From Candidatus Heimdallarchaeota archaeon (lineage in GTDB: Archaea; Asgardarchaeota; Heimdallarchaeia; Heimdallarchaeales; Heimdallarchaeaceae), in assembly GCA_016839875.1 (NCBI GenBank), contig JAEOTK010000129.1:1-28747 (forward strand): a DNA stretch of 28,747 nt, in the 5' to 3' direction. Of this stretch, positions 1 through 7,774 are shown piece by piece. A model generated the notes under the pieces. That model made no database searches. It was not told the origin of the DNA and was given only the letters and a program-made list of their open reading frames with translations. The position numbers and the translations under genes were made by a program. Numbering within the stretch: the first letter of the stretch is position 1; each line of letters opens with the position of its first letter.

Positions 1-2
1 AA

Positions 3-1151
3 CTAGCAAAAGCACTAGTTGCTGATGCTCCTTCTGTCTTAAGATGGCATAAGGATTTAGGCGTAATGTATGATCTTGATGAGGATGGTAATTTCATGGT
101 TCTATCTGGTGGAGGTACTTCCCGTTTTCGAATGCACAGCTCAAAAGATTATACGGGTCTAGAAATATTCAGAGTTATAAGAGATGAATTTAGAGGTCTC
201 GATATACCTTCTCTAGAATTTACTCCAGCAATAGAACTTCTTACTGATGAAACAGGAAGAGTTGCAGGAGCTGTTCTATATCATTTAGAAACAAAACAAT
301 ATTTTGTTGTTAAAGCAAAAACAATCATAATGAGTACTGGTGGTTTTGGTAGATTACATGTATCAGGCTTCCCAACAACTAATCATTACGGTGCAACAAT
401 GGATGGTGTGCTAATGTCCTACAGAGCTGGAGCAAAATTAAGAAATCTAGAATCTACTCAATTCCATCCAACAGGAGCAGCTTATCCTGAACAGATTGTT
501 GGACTACTGATTACTGAAAAAGTCAGAGGATTAGGATCTCAAGTACTAGGAAATAATGGAGAACAAATTTGTTATCCACTTGAACCTAGAGATGTAGAAG
601 CATCTGCAATAATTAAATGTTGTACAAGTACTGATAATTTTATAGAAACACCAACAGGGATGAGAGGTGTTTGGTTAGATTCCCCTCTAATCGAAGAACT
701 AAGAGGAAAAGGAACTATTGTAAAAAATCTCTCTGCCATGGATCGAATGTTTCAAAGATTCGGAATCGATATGACAGTTGATCCTATTCTAGTTTATCCC
801 ACACTCCATTATCAAAATGGTGGAGTGCTCCATGATGAATGGTGTCACAGTACAGTTCCAGGTTTGTTAATTGCAGGGGAAGTGTCTGGTGGAGTACATG
901 GTAAAAACCGTTTGATGGGTAATTCACTATTGGAGATTAACGTATTTGGACGTCGTGCGGGTATCGAAGCTGCTAAAGAGATAAAGAAAGCAAAGGTAGG
1001 AAAACTATCTATGGATCATGTCAAGAAATCAATCTCTGTAATAGATTCTTTGGGACTAAAAGAAAAACGATATGGACCTATGATTCTCCCTGAATATAGA
1101 AGCGATGTTGTTAGAGATAGGTTAGTACAGCTTTACGAGAGCACATACTAA
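3..1151 (+). CDS. Fumarate reductase / succinate dehydrogenase-type flavoprotein, 5' truncated by window edge
   Basis: FAD-dependent oxidoreductase of the fumarate reductase/succinate dehydrogenase flavoprotein family, interconverting fumarate and succinate or acting on a related enoate. The frame is open from base 3 to the stop (382 residues visible), so the start and the N-terminal FAD-binding Rossmann motif lie outside the window; the ATG at base 66 is internal. All four positions known from flavocytochrome c fumarate reductase are present: His in HPTG (codon at 465), Arg in KVRG (525), His in LHYQNGG (807) and Arg in NRLMGNS (909). The GEVSGGVHG loop that contacts FAD is intact. The C-terminus has the short helical tail of the soluble single-chain type. 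No cofactor partner gene is visible because the upstream side is cut off. The next gene has its own TATA box. The family is certain; the physiological direction and electron donor are not. Confidence 0.9.
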   Translation, partial: LAKALVADAPSVLRWHKDLGVMYDLDEDGNFMVLSGGGTSRFRMHSSKDYTGLEIFRVIRDEFRGLDIPSLEFTPAIELLTDETGRVAGAVLYHLETKQYFVVKAKTIIMSTGGFGRLHVSGFPTTNHYGATMDGVLMSYRAGAKLRNLESTQFHPTGAAYPEQIVGLLITEKVRGLGSQVLGNNGEQICYPLEPRDVEASAIIKCCTSTDNFIETPTGMRGVWLDSPLIEELRGKGTIVKNLSAMDRMFQRFGIDMTVDPILVYPTLHYQNGGVLHDEWCHSTVPGLLIAGEVSGGVHGKNRLMGNSLLEINVFGRRAGIEAAKEIKKAKVGKLSMDHVKKSISVIDSLGLKEKRYGPMILPEYRSDVVRDRLVQLYESTY

Positions 1152-1179
1152 TCCTCTCCAAATCTCTTTTCTAAGAACA

Positions 1180-1191
1180 TTTTTATTTAAT
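1180..1191 (+). promoter_or_regulatory. TATA-like promoter of the first histidine phosphatase
   Basis: A TTTTTATTTAAT-like box lies about 24 bases before the ATG at 1209, the spacing expected for a leaderless or nearly leaderless archaeal transcript. Confidence 0.45.
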
Positions 1192-1208
1192 TATAGGATA
1201 ATGGTTTT

Positions 1209-1775
1209 ATGCACAATACATATGTGTTCCTTAGACATGCACAAGTAACAAAAAATACAGAAGAGCACTCTGACAAGTGGGTATTATCAGATAAAGGTAT
1301 CAAATTTATTGAGGAAGTAGCTGCTACTGGCATTTTTGATGACGTTGATACTATAATTTCATCATCACAGAAGAAAGTTATTCAAACAGCTTATTTTCTT
1401 GCAGATAGATTAGACAAAAAAATAATCACAAATCCTAGTTTAAACGAGATAGAAAAAGGTTCGCAATTGCCTGAAGACCTAGAAGAATATAATAAACAAG
1501 TTGTAAAAGTACTAGAGAATCAAGAAGAAAGTATTTCAGATTGGGAAACTGCAAATCAAGCTTTGAAAAGATTTCAGCTTGCTATTGACAGAATAGAACA
1601 AGAACATTCTCACATGAAAATATTGATTGTCACTCATGGTATAGTCTTAACACTGTATTTCGCTAGTATTCTTAAAGAAACAACAGAAGAAACTATTTCT
1701 AGATGGAGAAAGCTGAAGAGTTGTGCTTGGGGTATTGTTAAGGATAAAAAAATTATACATGATATAGTTGAATAA
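1209..1775 (+). CDS. Histidine phosphatase family protein (phosphoglycerate mutase-like), tandem copy 1
   Basis: Phosphohistidine-type phosphatase or mutase of the SixA/PhoE-like branch (188 residues, cytoplasmic, no signal peptide). The nucleophile motif is RHA (Arg9-His10) rather than the usual RHG. The second catalytic His is in THGIV (His143), and Glu80 in SLNEIE fits the acid/base position. In the block that normally reads SSPLxRAxxTA the Arg is replaced by Lys56 (SSSQKKVIQTA). The ATG at 1209 is supported by the TATA box at about 1185 and by collinearity with copy 2; the ATG at 1201 is out of frame. The next gene starts 25 bases after the stop and is a paralogue aligned without gaps, indicating tandem duplication. 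The substrate is unknown. Confidence 0.85.
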   Translation: MHNTYVFLRHAQVTKNTEEHSDKWVLSDKGIKFIEEVAATGIFDDVDTIISSSQKKVIQTAYFLADRLDKKIITNPSLNEIEKGSQLPEDLEEYNKQVVKVLENQEESISDWETANQALKRFQLAIDRIEQEHSHMKILIVTHGIVLTLYFASILKETTEETISRWRKLKSCAWGIVKDKKIIHDIVE

Positions 1776-1800
1776 ACAAGAAAATGAGAAAGCTGATTCT

Positions 1801-2373
1801 ATGAACAATGCATTCATCTTCTTTCGACATGCATTAACAAAAATAGACCTTACAAAACCTGCTGACCAATGGATTTTATCTAAAGAAGGCATTAAAAGCG
1901 CAAAGAAGATTCTTACTTCTGGTGAATTTGATGATGTAGATATTATTTACACTTCAGCAGAAAAAAAGACTATTCAAACTGCTTACTATCTCTCCAAGAA
2001 ACTTGAAAAAGAAATAACAGCAGACTCAAGATTAAATGAACTGAATAGAAGACATGATTTCAAAGATACTCAAAAGGAATATGAAGAAAATGTCTCAAAA
2101 GCATTCTTACAAATGAATACAAGCATTGGTCAATGGGAATCAGCTCATATTGCTTTGACACGATTCCAAAAGGTAATCGAAGAAATTGATAGGAAATATA
2201 ACAACAAAAAAATCCTTGTGGTTAGTCATGGAATTGTTCTTACTCTGTATTTTGTTAAATTGCTAGAGATCCCAAACAAAGAATTGTTTAGTAGGTGGAA
2301 ATCGCTTCTGTTTTGCGCTTGGGGGATTGTCAAAGAGGGAAAAGTTGTAAAAGATATTGTAGAAAAAAAATAG
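1801..2373 (+). CDS. Histidine phosphatase family protein, tandem copy 2
   Basis: Paralogue of the preceding gene (190 residues). The catalytic positions fall at identical residue numbers: Arg9-His10 in FRHA, Lys56 in TSAEKKTIQTA, Glu80 in RLNE and His143 in SHGIV. A longer frame from a TTG at 1768 exists, but the ATG at 1801 aligns exactly with the start of copy 1 and is preferred. The two genes are probably co-transcribed (25-base gap, no separate TATA box seen), and a hairpin with a short T-run follows the stop. That both copies keep RHA and the Lys substitution suggests the change predates the duplication or is selected. Both copies look intact, and the substrate is unknown. Confidence 0.84.
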   Translation: MNNAFIFFRHALTKIDLTKPADQWILSKEGIKSAKKILTSGEFDDVDIIYTSAEKKTIQTAYYLSKKLEKEITADSRLNELNRRHDFKDTQKEYEENVSKAFLQMNTSIGQWESAHIALTRFQKVIEEIDRKYNNKKILVVSHGIVLTLYFVKLLEIPNKELFSRWKSLLFCAWGIVKEGKVVKDIVEKK

Positions 2374-2375
2374 TT

Positions 2376-2397
2376 GGAGTTTGATATTACTCCTTTT
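2376..2397 (+). terminator. Hairpin plus T-run after the phosphatase pair
   Basis: GGAGT (2376-2380) pairs with ACTCC (2389-2393) around an 8-base loop and is followed by TTTT. It lies three bases after the stop codon of the second phosphatase. Confidence 0.4.
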
Positions 2398-2429
2398 CTG
2401 CACATTGTAATGTAATACCAATTGATGAG

Positions 2430-2442
2430 ATAAATATATATG
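2430..2442 (+). promoter_or_regulatory. TATA-like box of the LRR gene
   Basis: ATAAATATATATG lies about 36 bases before the GTG at 2472, and GAAGG at 2461-2465 could serve as a ribosome binding site just before that GTG. Confidence 0.35.
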
Positions 2443-2471
2443 TGCTTCAAGGATAGAATCGAAGGATAATA

Positions 2472-3299
2472 GTGGAACCAGAGAAAGAAGATATGTCACT
2501 TTATAATGGAATACAAGTGATAAGCAGGGATGCAGCTGTTCTTGAAGAATTAGAAGGAATAGTTGGAGAGAAAATTCCTTATGTTAAAAGTGCTGCCATG
2601 TATAATCATGGTTTTTCTCTTAAAGATTATCGGATAGTAAAACTAAGTTTATGGAAGAAGGGATTAGAATCTTTCCCTGATTGTATTTCAAGTTTAAATC
2701 AACTTAAAGAAATATTCCTTCGAGATAATGAATTGCAATTCTTACCAGCTTCTATTGGAAAGTTGAAGAACTTAGAGAATTTGGATGTTTTTAATAATAA
2801 GATAGAAACACTTCCAAAGAATTTTGGTGATCTAGAAGGAGTTCGAAGAGTAGACTTATCTGTCAACCAAATCAATTTCCTTCCTGAGAGTATAGGTCAG
2901 TTAAAGAAGTTAAGTAAATTTGGTTTATACAATATTCAATTGCAAGAATTCCCAGATAGTTTAGGAGATATGACTGGTCTCCAATGGTTAGGAGTGTGGA
3001 AGAACAATCTAACTAAACTCCCCGAAACTATAGGAAAACTATCTAATTTAGAAAAACTCTGGGTACAAGAAAATCAACTTGAAACCTTACCTGAGAGTAT
3101 AGGTAATTTAGTAAACTTGACAGAATTACAGTTCTTTAATAATCCAATTAAGAGTCTCCCAAACAGCTTAACGAAACTGGATAATCTTCAGAAACTAGGT
3201 ATCAATAAGAAAGGTTCTAAGAATCCTTTCAAGATGAATGAAAAGCTAGAAACATGGATGAAACAGATCAAATCAAAAGGGTGCAAAATACAATACTAG
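2472..3299 (+). CDS. Leucine-rich repeat protein, eight 23-residue repeats
   Basis: Protein-interaction solenoid of 275 residues with no enzymatic domain. After an N-terminal region of about 65 residues there are eight consecutive 23-residue repeats of the LPxxIGxLxxLxxLxVxxNxL type, running to about residue 250, followed by a short basic C-terminal helix. No signal peptide or membrane segment is seen, so it is probably cytoplasmic. The GTG at 2472 is preceded by GAAGG and is in better register with the TATA-like box than the ATG at 2493, which remains possible. The gene converges on the MFS transporter with only six bases between stops. LRR proteins of this type are common in Asgard archaea and some bacteria. 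The partner is unknown. Confidence 0.85.
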   Translation: MEPEKEDMSLYNGIQVISRDAAVLEELEGIVGEKIPYVKSAAMYNHGFSLKDYRIVKLSLWKKGLESFPDCISSLNQLKEIFLRDNELQFLPASIGKLKNLENLDVFNNKIETLPKNFGDLEGVRRVDLSVNQINFLPESIGQLKKLSKFGLYNIQLQEFPDSLGDMTGLQWLGVWKNNLTKLPETIGKLSNLEKLWVQENQLETLPESIGNLVNLTELQFFNNPIKSLPNSLTKLDNLQKLGINKKGSKNPFKMNEKLETWMKQIKSKGCKIQY

Positions 3300-3305
3300 A
3301 TTTTT

Positions 3306-4658
3306 CTATTCAGCTAATGTATTAACAGAGTTTTCATATTTCTTAAGCAACTTCACATTTGTTTCCTTTATGAAGAAGAATACGAGAATAAAAGCTACTG
3401 CTCCAAAAGCAATGGGGAATATAGGAAAGATGTACAATCCTCGAGCTGATATGTCAGCGATGAAAGAACCCAAATAAGAACCTAAGTATAGGAAAATTGT
3501 ATTTTGAAAAGAAAGCAAGCTCATTCCTCTTGCTCTTTCTTTTGTGCTTGTTAAATCAGACATAATTGCATTTGCTGTTGGATTCCTCAAAGCATACAGA
3601 GGATAGCAATACAATATGAATATAGCTATCCAGAAATTCGAAAAGCCGAAGATAAGAGCAAACAAGATCGGATAAGTAAGCATTGCAACTAGAAGTACAG
3701 GTCGTCTTCCTCTTCTGTCAAGTATTACTCCAAGGAAAATTTGAAAAATCATTCCAATGAATGTAGCTAATGTGTTTGCTAAAGCAATGAAATTATTTGG
3801 AAGACCTACTCCCTTCAGATAAACTGATGACATTGCATTAAAAGGTCCTGAACCAAAATCTAAAACTGCAAAAACCACTAAAAAGATTAGTATATTCTTA
3901 CTAGTTAAAATTTGCCAGTAATTCCTTTCTTTCTTTGTTGTTCTTTTGAGCTTTACTTCTACTTCGGAAGGATTATTTGATACACCATTTTCAGTATGCA
4001 AAATTACTTCTTCATCTTTATCTTCAAGATACTCTGCTTTTGGTTTTGAAGGGGAAAATAAAACAACAATTCCAGTCAATAGAGCAAAGCCTGCTCCAAA
4101 ACTGAGATTACCAATCATACCAAGATTAGTAAAAATCACTCCTGATACACTACTCCCTATCATCCATCCAAGACTTGCAAAAAACAATTGGAAACTAGAT
4201 ATTTGACCTCTTTTATCAGGATGACAGATAGATGTACATAGAGCATTGTGTAAAATATAATACACATTATGGAAACTGAAAGTAGCAAGAATGAGCATAA
4301 TTTGCCAAACTGAATTATTAAAGAAAATTAGGAGAATAAATTGAGCCATTAATAAAACTCGAACAAAGAACATAATCTCTTTTCTACGACCTATTCTATC
4401 GGAAAAACTGCTTAATAATGAACTACCTATAATAGAAATAAAAGCTGGAATTGACAGAACTACTGCTAACATAAGATATGGATATGTATAACCTGCTTCA
4501 GGGGTTATTACTTCTTCATTTAACCATATCGAGAAAAAGATCCAATAAAGCGAAATTGCAAGAGCATCTAATAGATTGGAAACTAATAAAGGCATCAGAC
4601 TAGCTTCAGGAAGATAATCTTTGAACTTTGTAGCAAATTTAGAGCTCATGATTAACAT
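3306..4658 (-). CDS. MFS transporter (about 12 transmembrane segments)
   Basis: Major facilitator superfamily permease of about 450 residues. Roughly twelve hydrophobic segments are interrupted by a charged cytoplasmic loop of about 50 residues after the sixth. The loop 2-3 motif is SDRIGRRK and its counterpart in the second half is LDRRGRRP, both typical of MFS motif A. The frame extends upstream to a TTG at 4703, but a TATA-like CTTTAAAATT (4687-4678) sits about 24 bases before the ATG at 4658, so this or the ATG at 4649 is the likely start. The gene is divergent from the flavin/F420 oxidoreductase at 4781. The substrate cannot be told; drug or metabolite efflux or sugar uptake are all possible. 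Confidence 0.85.
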   Translation of the reverse strand: MLIMSSKFATKFKDYLPEASLMPLLVSNLLDALAISLYWIFFSIWLNEEVITPEAGYTYPYLMLAVVLSIPAFISIIGSSLLSSFSDRIGRRKEIMFFVRVLLMAQFILLIFFNNSVWQIMLILATFSFHNVYYILHNALCTSICHPDKRGQISSFQLFFASLGWMIGSSVSGVIFTNLGMIGNLSFGAGFALLTGIVVLFSPSKPKAEYLEDKDEEVILHTENGVSNNPSEVEVKLKRTTKKERNYWQILTSKNILIFLVVFAVLDFGSGPFNAMSSVYLKGVGLPNNFIALANTLATFIGMIFQIFLGVILDRRGRRPVLLVAMLTYPILFALIFGFSNFWIAIFILYCYPLYALRNPTANAIMSDLTSTKERARGMSLLSFQNTIFLYLGSYLGSFIADISARGLYIFPIFPIAFGAVAFILVFFFIKETNVKLLKKYENSVNTLAE

Positions 4659-4677
4659 TATCGGGAGTATTGGGAGA

Positions 4678-4687
4678 ATTTTAAAGT
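4678..4687 (-). promoter_or_regulatory. TATA-like promoter of the MFS gene
   Basis: Read on the minus strand this is CTTTAAAATT, centred about 24 bases before the ATG at 4658. It argues against the upstream TTG start at 4703, which would place the box inside the gene. Confidence 0.4.
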
Positions 4688-4742
4688 TATAGATGGGTTT
4701 CAAAGCTTTATTTAACCTATAATCATTTTACTAATGAAACAG

Positions 4743-4752
4743 CTTTTTATAC
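4743..4752 (+). promoter_or_regulatory. TATA-like promoter of the LLM oxidoreductase
   Basis: CTTTTTATAC lies about 33 bases before the ATG at 4781. A purine-rich AAGGTGG just before the start may be a ribosome binding site. Confidence 0.45.
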
Positions 4753-4780
4753 TGAAATAGTAGGTCATTAAGGTGGTAAG

Positions 4781-5635
4781 ATGAAGTTCGGTTTATATGC
4801 ACCTAATTTTGGAAATACCTTTGGAGATCCTTTACTTATAGTAGAGTTCTTAAAAGAAGCTGAAGATGCAGGATGGGATGGATTTTTCTTATGGGATCAT
4901 ATTTTTTATCCTGGTGAACTTTATCCTGGTGAATCAAAATCTATGGTCGATCCCTTTATTACTTTAGCAGCTGCAGCAGCTAAAACAGAAAGAATTCTAA
5001 TTGGAACCACAGTTACTCCTTTACCTAGAAGAAGACCCTGGAAACTAGCGAAAGAGTGTGTCACTCTAGATCATCTTTCAAATGGCAGGTTCGTTTTAGG
5101 TATTGGACTTGGTGGTTCAGAAGAGATGGGGATGATGAATGAAGAAACAGATCTATCCAAAGCTGCTAGAATGGCAAATGAACATATAGAAGTTTTGAAT
5201 AATTTGTGGAGTGGCAAGGAATTTAGTTATGATGGGGAATTCTATAAAAGTGAGAAAACTAAATGTCTCCCTAAACCAATCCAACAACCAAGAATTAAAC
5301 TTTGGGGAGGAGGAATGTGGCCAAAGAAAGGTCCATTAAGAAGAGCAGTCAATCTAGATGGGATTATTCCTTTACATGGTTCTGCTGGGAGACCTCTTTC
5401 TATAGAAGAATATAAGCAAATCAAAGAATATCTGAAGCTTCAAGGTGAACTTCCTGATTCATATGATATTGTACGCGTTTACTATAATATGGGAGAGGAT
5501 ATTCAGACAGAATATGATAAATTCAAGGAATTTAGAGAAATTGGAATTACTTGGTGGTTACAAACAGTAACTGATTGGACTGGTGATGCTAAGCAAATTA
5601 GAGAAGTCATTAGAAATGGACCACCGAAAATCTGA
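4781..5635 (+). CDS. LLM-class flavin- or F420-dependent oxidoreductase
   Basis: Luciferase-like monooxygenase family TIM-barrel enzyme (284 residues), using FMN or coenzyme F420. The N-terminus MKFGLYAPNFG begins strand 1 directly, fixing the start. Family signatures are AEDAGWDGFFLWDH (about residues 27-40), TVTPLPRRRPWKLAKE (about 84-99) and LDHLSNGRFVLGIGLG (about 103-118). This block order resembles F420-dependent members, but cofactor choice cannot be decided from sequence alone. The gene is divergent from the MFS transporter and probably monocistronic, and converges with the aminopeptidase downstream. The substrate is unknown. Confidence 0.85.
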   Translation: MKFGLYAPNFGNTFGDPLLIVEFLKEAEDAGWDGFFLWDHIFYPGELYPGESKSMVDPFITLAAAAAKTERILIGTTVTPLPRRRPWKLAKECVTLDHLSNGRFVLGIGLGGSEEMGMMNEETDLSKAARMANEHIEVLNNLWSGKEFSYDGEFYKSEKTKCLPKPIQQPRIKLWGGGMWPKKGPLRRAVNLDGIIPLHGSAGRPLSIEEYKQIKEYLKLQGELPDSYDIVRVYYNMGEDIQTEYDKFKEFREIGITWWLQTVTDWTGDAKQIREVIRNGPPKI

Positions 5636-5669
5636 GTTTCTAAATTATTATTTCGAGATGTGGATAAGA

Positions 5670-5689
5670 AAAAGGAACAAAAAGTCCTT
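5670..5689 (-). terminator. Hairpin plus T-run after the M29 aminopeptidase gene
   Basis: In the convergent gap, read on the minus strand, AAGGA pairs with TCCTT around an 8-base loop and runs into TTTTTC. It lies about 37 bases past the aminopeptidase stop and could serve both convergent genes. Confidence 0.4.
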
Positions 5690-5725
5690 AAATGTCAGGG
5701 AGTTAGAGTTAAGTAATTCTTCTTG

Positions 5726-6835
5726 TTAAATTTTCCATTGACCCTCTTCATAAATAACTTTACCATCTGCTATAACTTTTGATCCAGGAAGTGTCATGTC
5801 CTTAAGAATATCCCAATGAATCCCACAATGATTTTTTGACCCAGTTTCAGGATATCCACTGCCTAGTGCACAATGCATTGTACCTCCGATTTTCTCGTCA
5901 AAAGCCATATTTTTGGTAAATTTAGTAATACCATAATTATATCCGAAAGCAAACTCACCTATAATATTAGCATTTTCAATTGCTAATATTTCATGAAGCA
6001 ATTCTTCACCCTTATCTGCTGTAGCTTTTGTCACTTTACCATCCTTAAATTCTAAATAAATATTTTCGATTTCTCTTCCTTGATAAATTCCTGGATAAGT
6101 GAACCTTATATGTCCATTTACAGAATCCTCTACAGGACCTGTATAAACCTCACCATCAGGTATTTCGAGACGACCACAAGCATTACACCATATTCTACCC
6201 TTTAATGAAAGTATCAAATTTGTATCTTCCCCTAAAACTTGAAAATTCTCGAATTTATTCAATTTTTGAACCAGTTTTTCATATTTTTTCTCCATTTCCT
6301 TCCATTCTTTAATTGGGTCTTCTTTATCTAATTTCAATGCTTTCCGAACAAAATCTGAATATGAAAATAAATCCATGTTTGCTTCTTGAGCATAAGAATG
6401 ACAAGGGTAGGGAACAGTTACCCGCTTCGCTTCTCCGCTAGCGAATCGTTTCTTAATTTTCGTTTCAAACTCTTTATTTGCAGGTGAGCCCCGTTTTTTA
6501 GCGATTAATTTTGGATCTACTAAAGAGAGTTTTTTCCGATTATAATCCCCTTGAATTATAATAAAGCAATCAAATTCCTCATCAATTTTTTTGTCGACTT
6601 CGTCATAATATAAAATTTGATCTTCGGAACCATGTTTATAAAGTAATTCTTCTTTTCCTTCCATTTGGAGAAACAACATAGGATACCCACCAGCTTTTAA
6701 GACTTCCACATAGAAAGCTTGAATGAGTTCTTCAGCTTGCGTTGGTCCAATTATTATAACTCGTTGGTCTTTTTTAACTTCTAATGAATAATTAACTGCT
6801 AGTTGTGCTAATTTTACATAAAAGTCATTTATCAT
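5726..6835 (-). CDS. M29 family aminopeptidase (AmpS / aminopeptidase T-like)
   Basis: Metal-dependent aminopeptidase of peptidase family M29 (369 residues, cytoplasmic). Family metal-ligand blocks are visible in order: the Glu of IPDGEVYTGP, the Glu of IIGEFAFGYN, the His of GGTMHCALGSG and the HxD of GIHWDILKD. The length is usual for the family (about 370-410). A charged, probably helical stretch around residues 175-205 links the halves. The ATG start has a TATA-like box about 26 bases upstream, so the transcript is probably leaderless. The neighbours are unrelated genes. The likely role is trimming N-terminal residues from peptides during peptide catabolism. Confidence 0.86.
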   Translation of the reverse strand: MINDFYVKLAQLAVNYSLEVKKDQRVIIIGPTQAEELIQAFYVEVLKAGGYPMLFLQMEGKEELLYKHGSEDQILYYDEVDKKIDEEFDCFIIIQGDYNRKKLSLVDPKLIAKKRGSPANKEFETKIKKRFASGEAKRVTVPYPCHSYAQEANMDLFSYSDFVRKALKLDKEDPIKEWKEMEKKYEKLVQKLNKFENFQVLGEDTNLILSLKGRIWCNACGRLEIPDGEVYTGPVEDSVNGHIRFTYPGIYQGREIENIYLEFKDGKVTKATADKGEELLHEILAIENANIIGEFAFGYNYGITKFTKNMAFDEKIGGTMHCALGSGYPETGSKNHCGIHWDILKDMTLPGSKVIADGKVIYEEGQWKI

Positions 6836-6855
6836 ATTATTCCTTAATTATTGCT

Positions 6856-6865
6856 AATTTAAAAC
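6856..6865 (-). promoter_or_regulatory. TATA-like promoter of the M29 aminopeptidase
   Basis: Read on the minus strand this is GTTTTAAATT, centred 26 bases before the ATG at 6835, an ideal archaeal spacing for a leaderless mRNA. Confidence 0.5.
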
Positions 6866-6943
6866 AATTTCTTAGAAATACTATACAAACAAGCTTCTTT
6901 TTTATTATCTTGCTTATACATGAATATCTTGCATCTAAATGCC

Positions 6944-6963
6944 AAAATTTAAATTTTTATAAA
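6944..6963 (+). promoter_or_regulatory. TATA-like promoter of the small membrane protein gene
   Basis: An A+T-rich block containing AAATTT and TTTTTATAAA lies about 20-28 bases before the ATG at 6978, consistent with a leaderless transcript. Confidence 0.45.
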
Positions 6964-6977
6964 CCATATTTCCTTGA

Positions 6978-7181
6978 ATGAGTCCATTCTATATCGTATT
7001 AACAGTTATTCTAGGTGCATTTGGTTTCATATTGATAGTGTTATTTAGAATCTACTATCGTAATCATGCTACAAACAAAGATAGAAGGATTCTACTCGGT
7101 AAATCTAAGGATGATCCAGAAGATGTAAAGAAGAAAGAGAATTTTCGACACTTCATTAGGAACTTCTTACAAAAATACTAG
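6978..7181 (+). CDS. Small single-span membrane protein, unknown function
   Basis: A 67-residue protein. Residues about 4-27 form one hydrophobic transmembrane helix, followed by a basic, hydrophilic tail that would face the cytoplasm by the positive-inside rule (RNHATNKDRR and KKKENFRHFIRN). No family is recognised. The start has a well-placed TATA box and the stop is followed within about 10 bases by a T-run (7191-7196), so it looks like a real independent small gene. It is divergent from the aminopeptidase. Confidence 0.6.
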   Translation: MSPFYIVLTVILGAFGFILIVLFRIYYRNHATNKDRRILLGKSKDDPEDVKKKENFRHFIRNFLQKY

Positions 7182-7275
7182 AAAATCGTTCTTTTTTAAC
7201 ACAAAATCATTATGTAAGGCAAGTGTTCCCTTCCAATAAGGTCCTCTAAACAGCAAGGTTATCAGAAAAAAACAG

Positions 7276-7293
7276 TTTTCATTATAATGAAAA
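7276..7293 (+). promoter_or_regulatory. Perfect 18-bp palindrome upstream of a TATA box, candidate operator
   Basis: TTTTCATTA followed at once by its exact reverse complement TAATGAAAA, flanked by A-runs. It ends about 15 bases before the TATA-like TTTAAATATA (7309-7318) of the next gene. This is where an archaeal activator or repressor dimer could bind. Its A+T-rich composition makes chance occurrence possible. Confidence 0.35.
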
Positions 7294-7308
7294 AAACAAT
7301 ATGATGAG

Positions 7309-7318
7309 TTTAAATATA
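7309..7318 (+). promoter_or_regulatory. TATA-like promoter of the DUF3784-like gene
   Basis: TTTAAATATA is centred about 35 bases before the ATG at 7348. Confidence 0.4.
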
Positions 7319-7347
7319 ATTTTCATCTTTCTATAAATTGATCTTAC

Positions 7348-7713
7348 ATGGAAGTTTACTCGATAATCATTAGCATCGTTCTATTCATACTTGGGTTTTT
7401 GATGACATTTGGTCAACTAAACTTCTTGATTGATAGATATGAAGTATTTCACAAAGCTATCAAGAAAAAGGAGTTCAGTGTTGACAGAGAAGGTCTATCA
7501 AACTTCTATGCAATCTTATTTTTTGTATTAGGAATCCCTCTCTTGATTGGAGCTATTATCGGATTTATCAATCCTGAATTATATGAGACATTTTCAGTTT
7601 GGCTGTTTGTAGCTGTTGCAGTTGTTGGAATTATTGGAATCCTTTATTGTAATATAAGTGATAGATTCATAAGATCTATTGAAGACACAACCGAAATATC
7701 TTTTCAAGATTAG
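7348..7713 (+). CDS. Three-span membrane protein, DUF3784-like
   Basis: A 121-residue integral membrane protein with three hydrophobic helices at about residues 3-25, 50-72 and 81-103. Between the first two is a charged segment with the pattern DREGLSNFYAILFFVLGIPLLIG, reminiscent of DUF3784-type small membrane proteins. That match is from memory of the pattern and is tentative. No catalytic residues are seen. It is preceded by a TATA-like box and an 18-bp palindrome. The gene stands alone, about 60 bases from the TPR gene downstream. The function is unknown. Confidence 0.6.
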   Translation: MEVYSIIISIVLFILGFLMTFGQLNFLIDRYEVFHKAIKKKEFSVDREGLSNFYAILFFVLGIPLLIGAIIGFINPELYETFSVWLFVAVAVVGIIGILYCNISDRFIRSIEDTTEISFQD

Positions 7714-7750
7714 TTTCAAGAAAAGTGAAAAAACATTTGAGTTTTACTGA

Positions 7751-7760
7751 AAAAATATAT
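7751..7760 (+). promoter_or_regulatory. TATA-like promoter of the TPR gene
   Basis: AAAAATATAT lies about 20 bases before the ATG at 7775 and 32 before the alternative ATG at 7787. Confidence 0.35.
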
Positions 7761-7774
7761 CAATACCTACGTGT

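Noticed and set aside
3946..4206. Plus-strand frame inside the MFS gene
   Set aside because: Shadow of the transporter coding sequence, with no domain or promoter.
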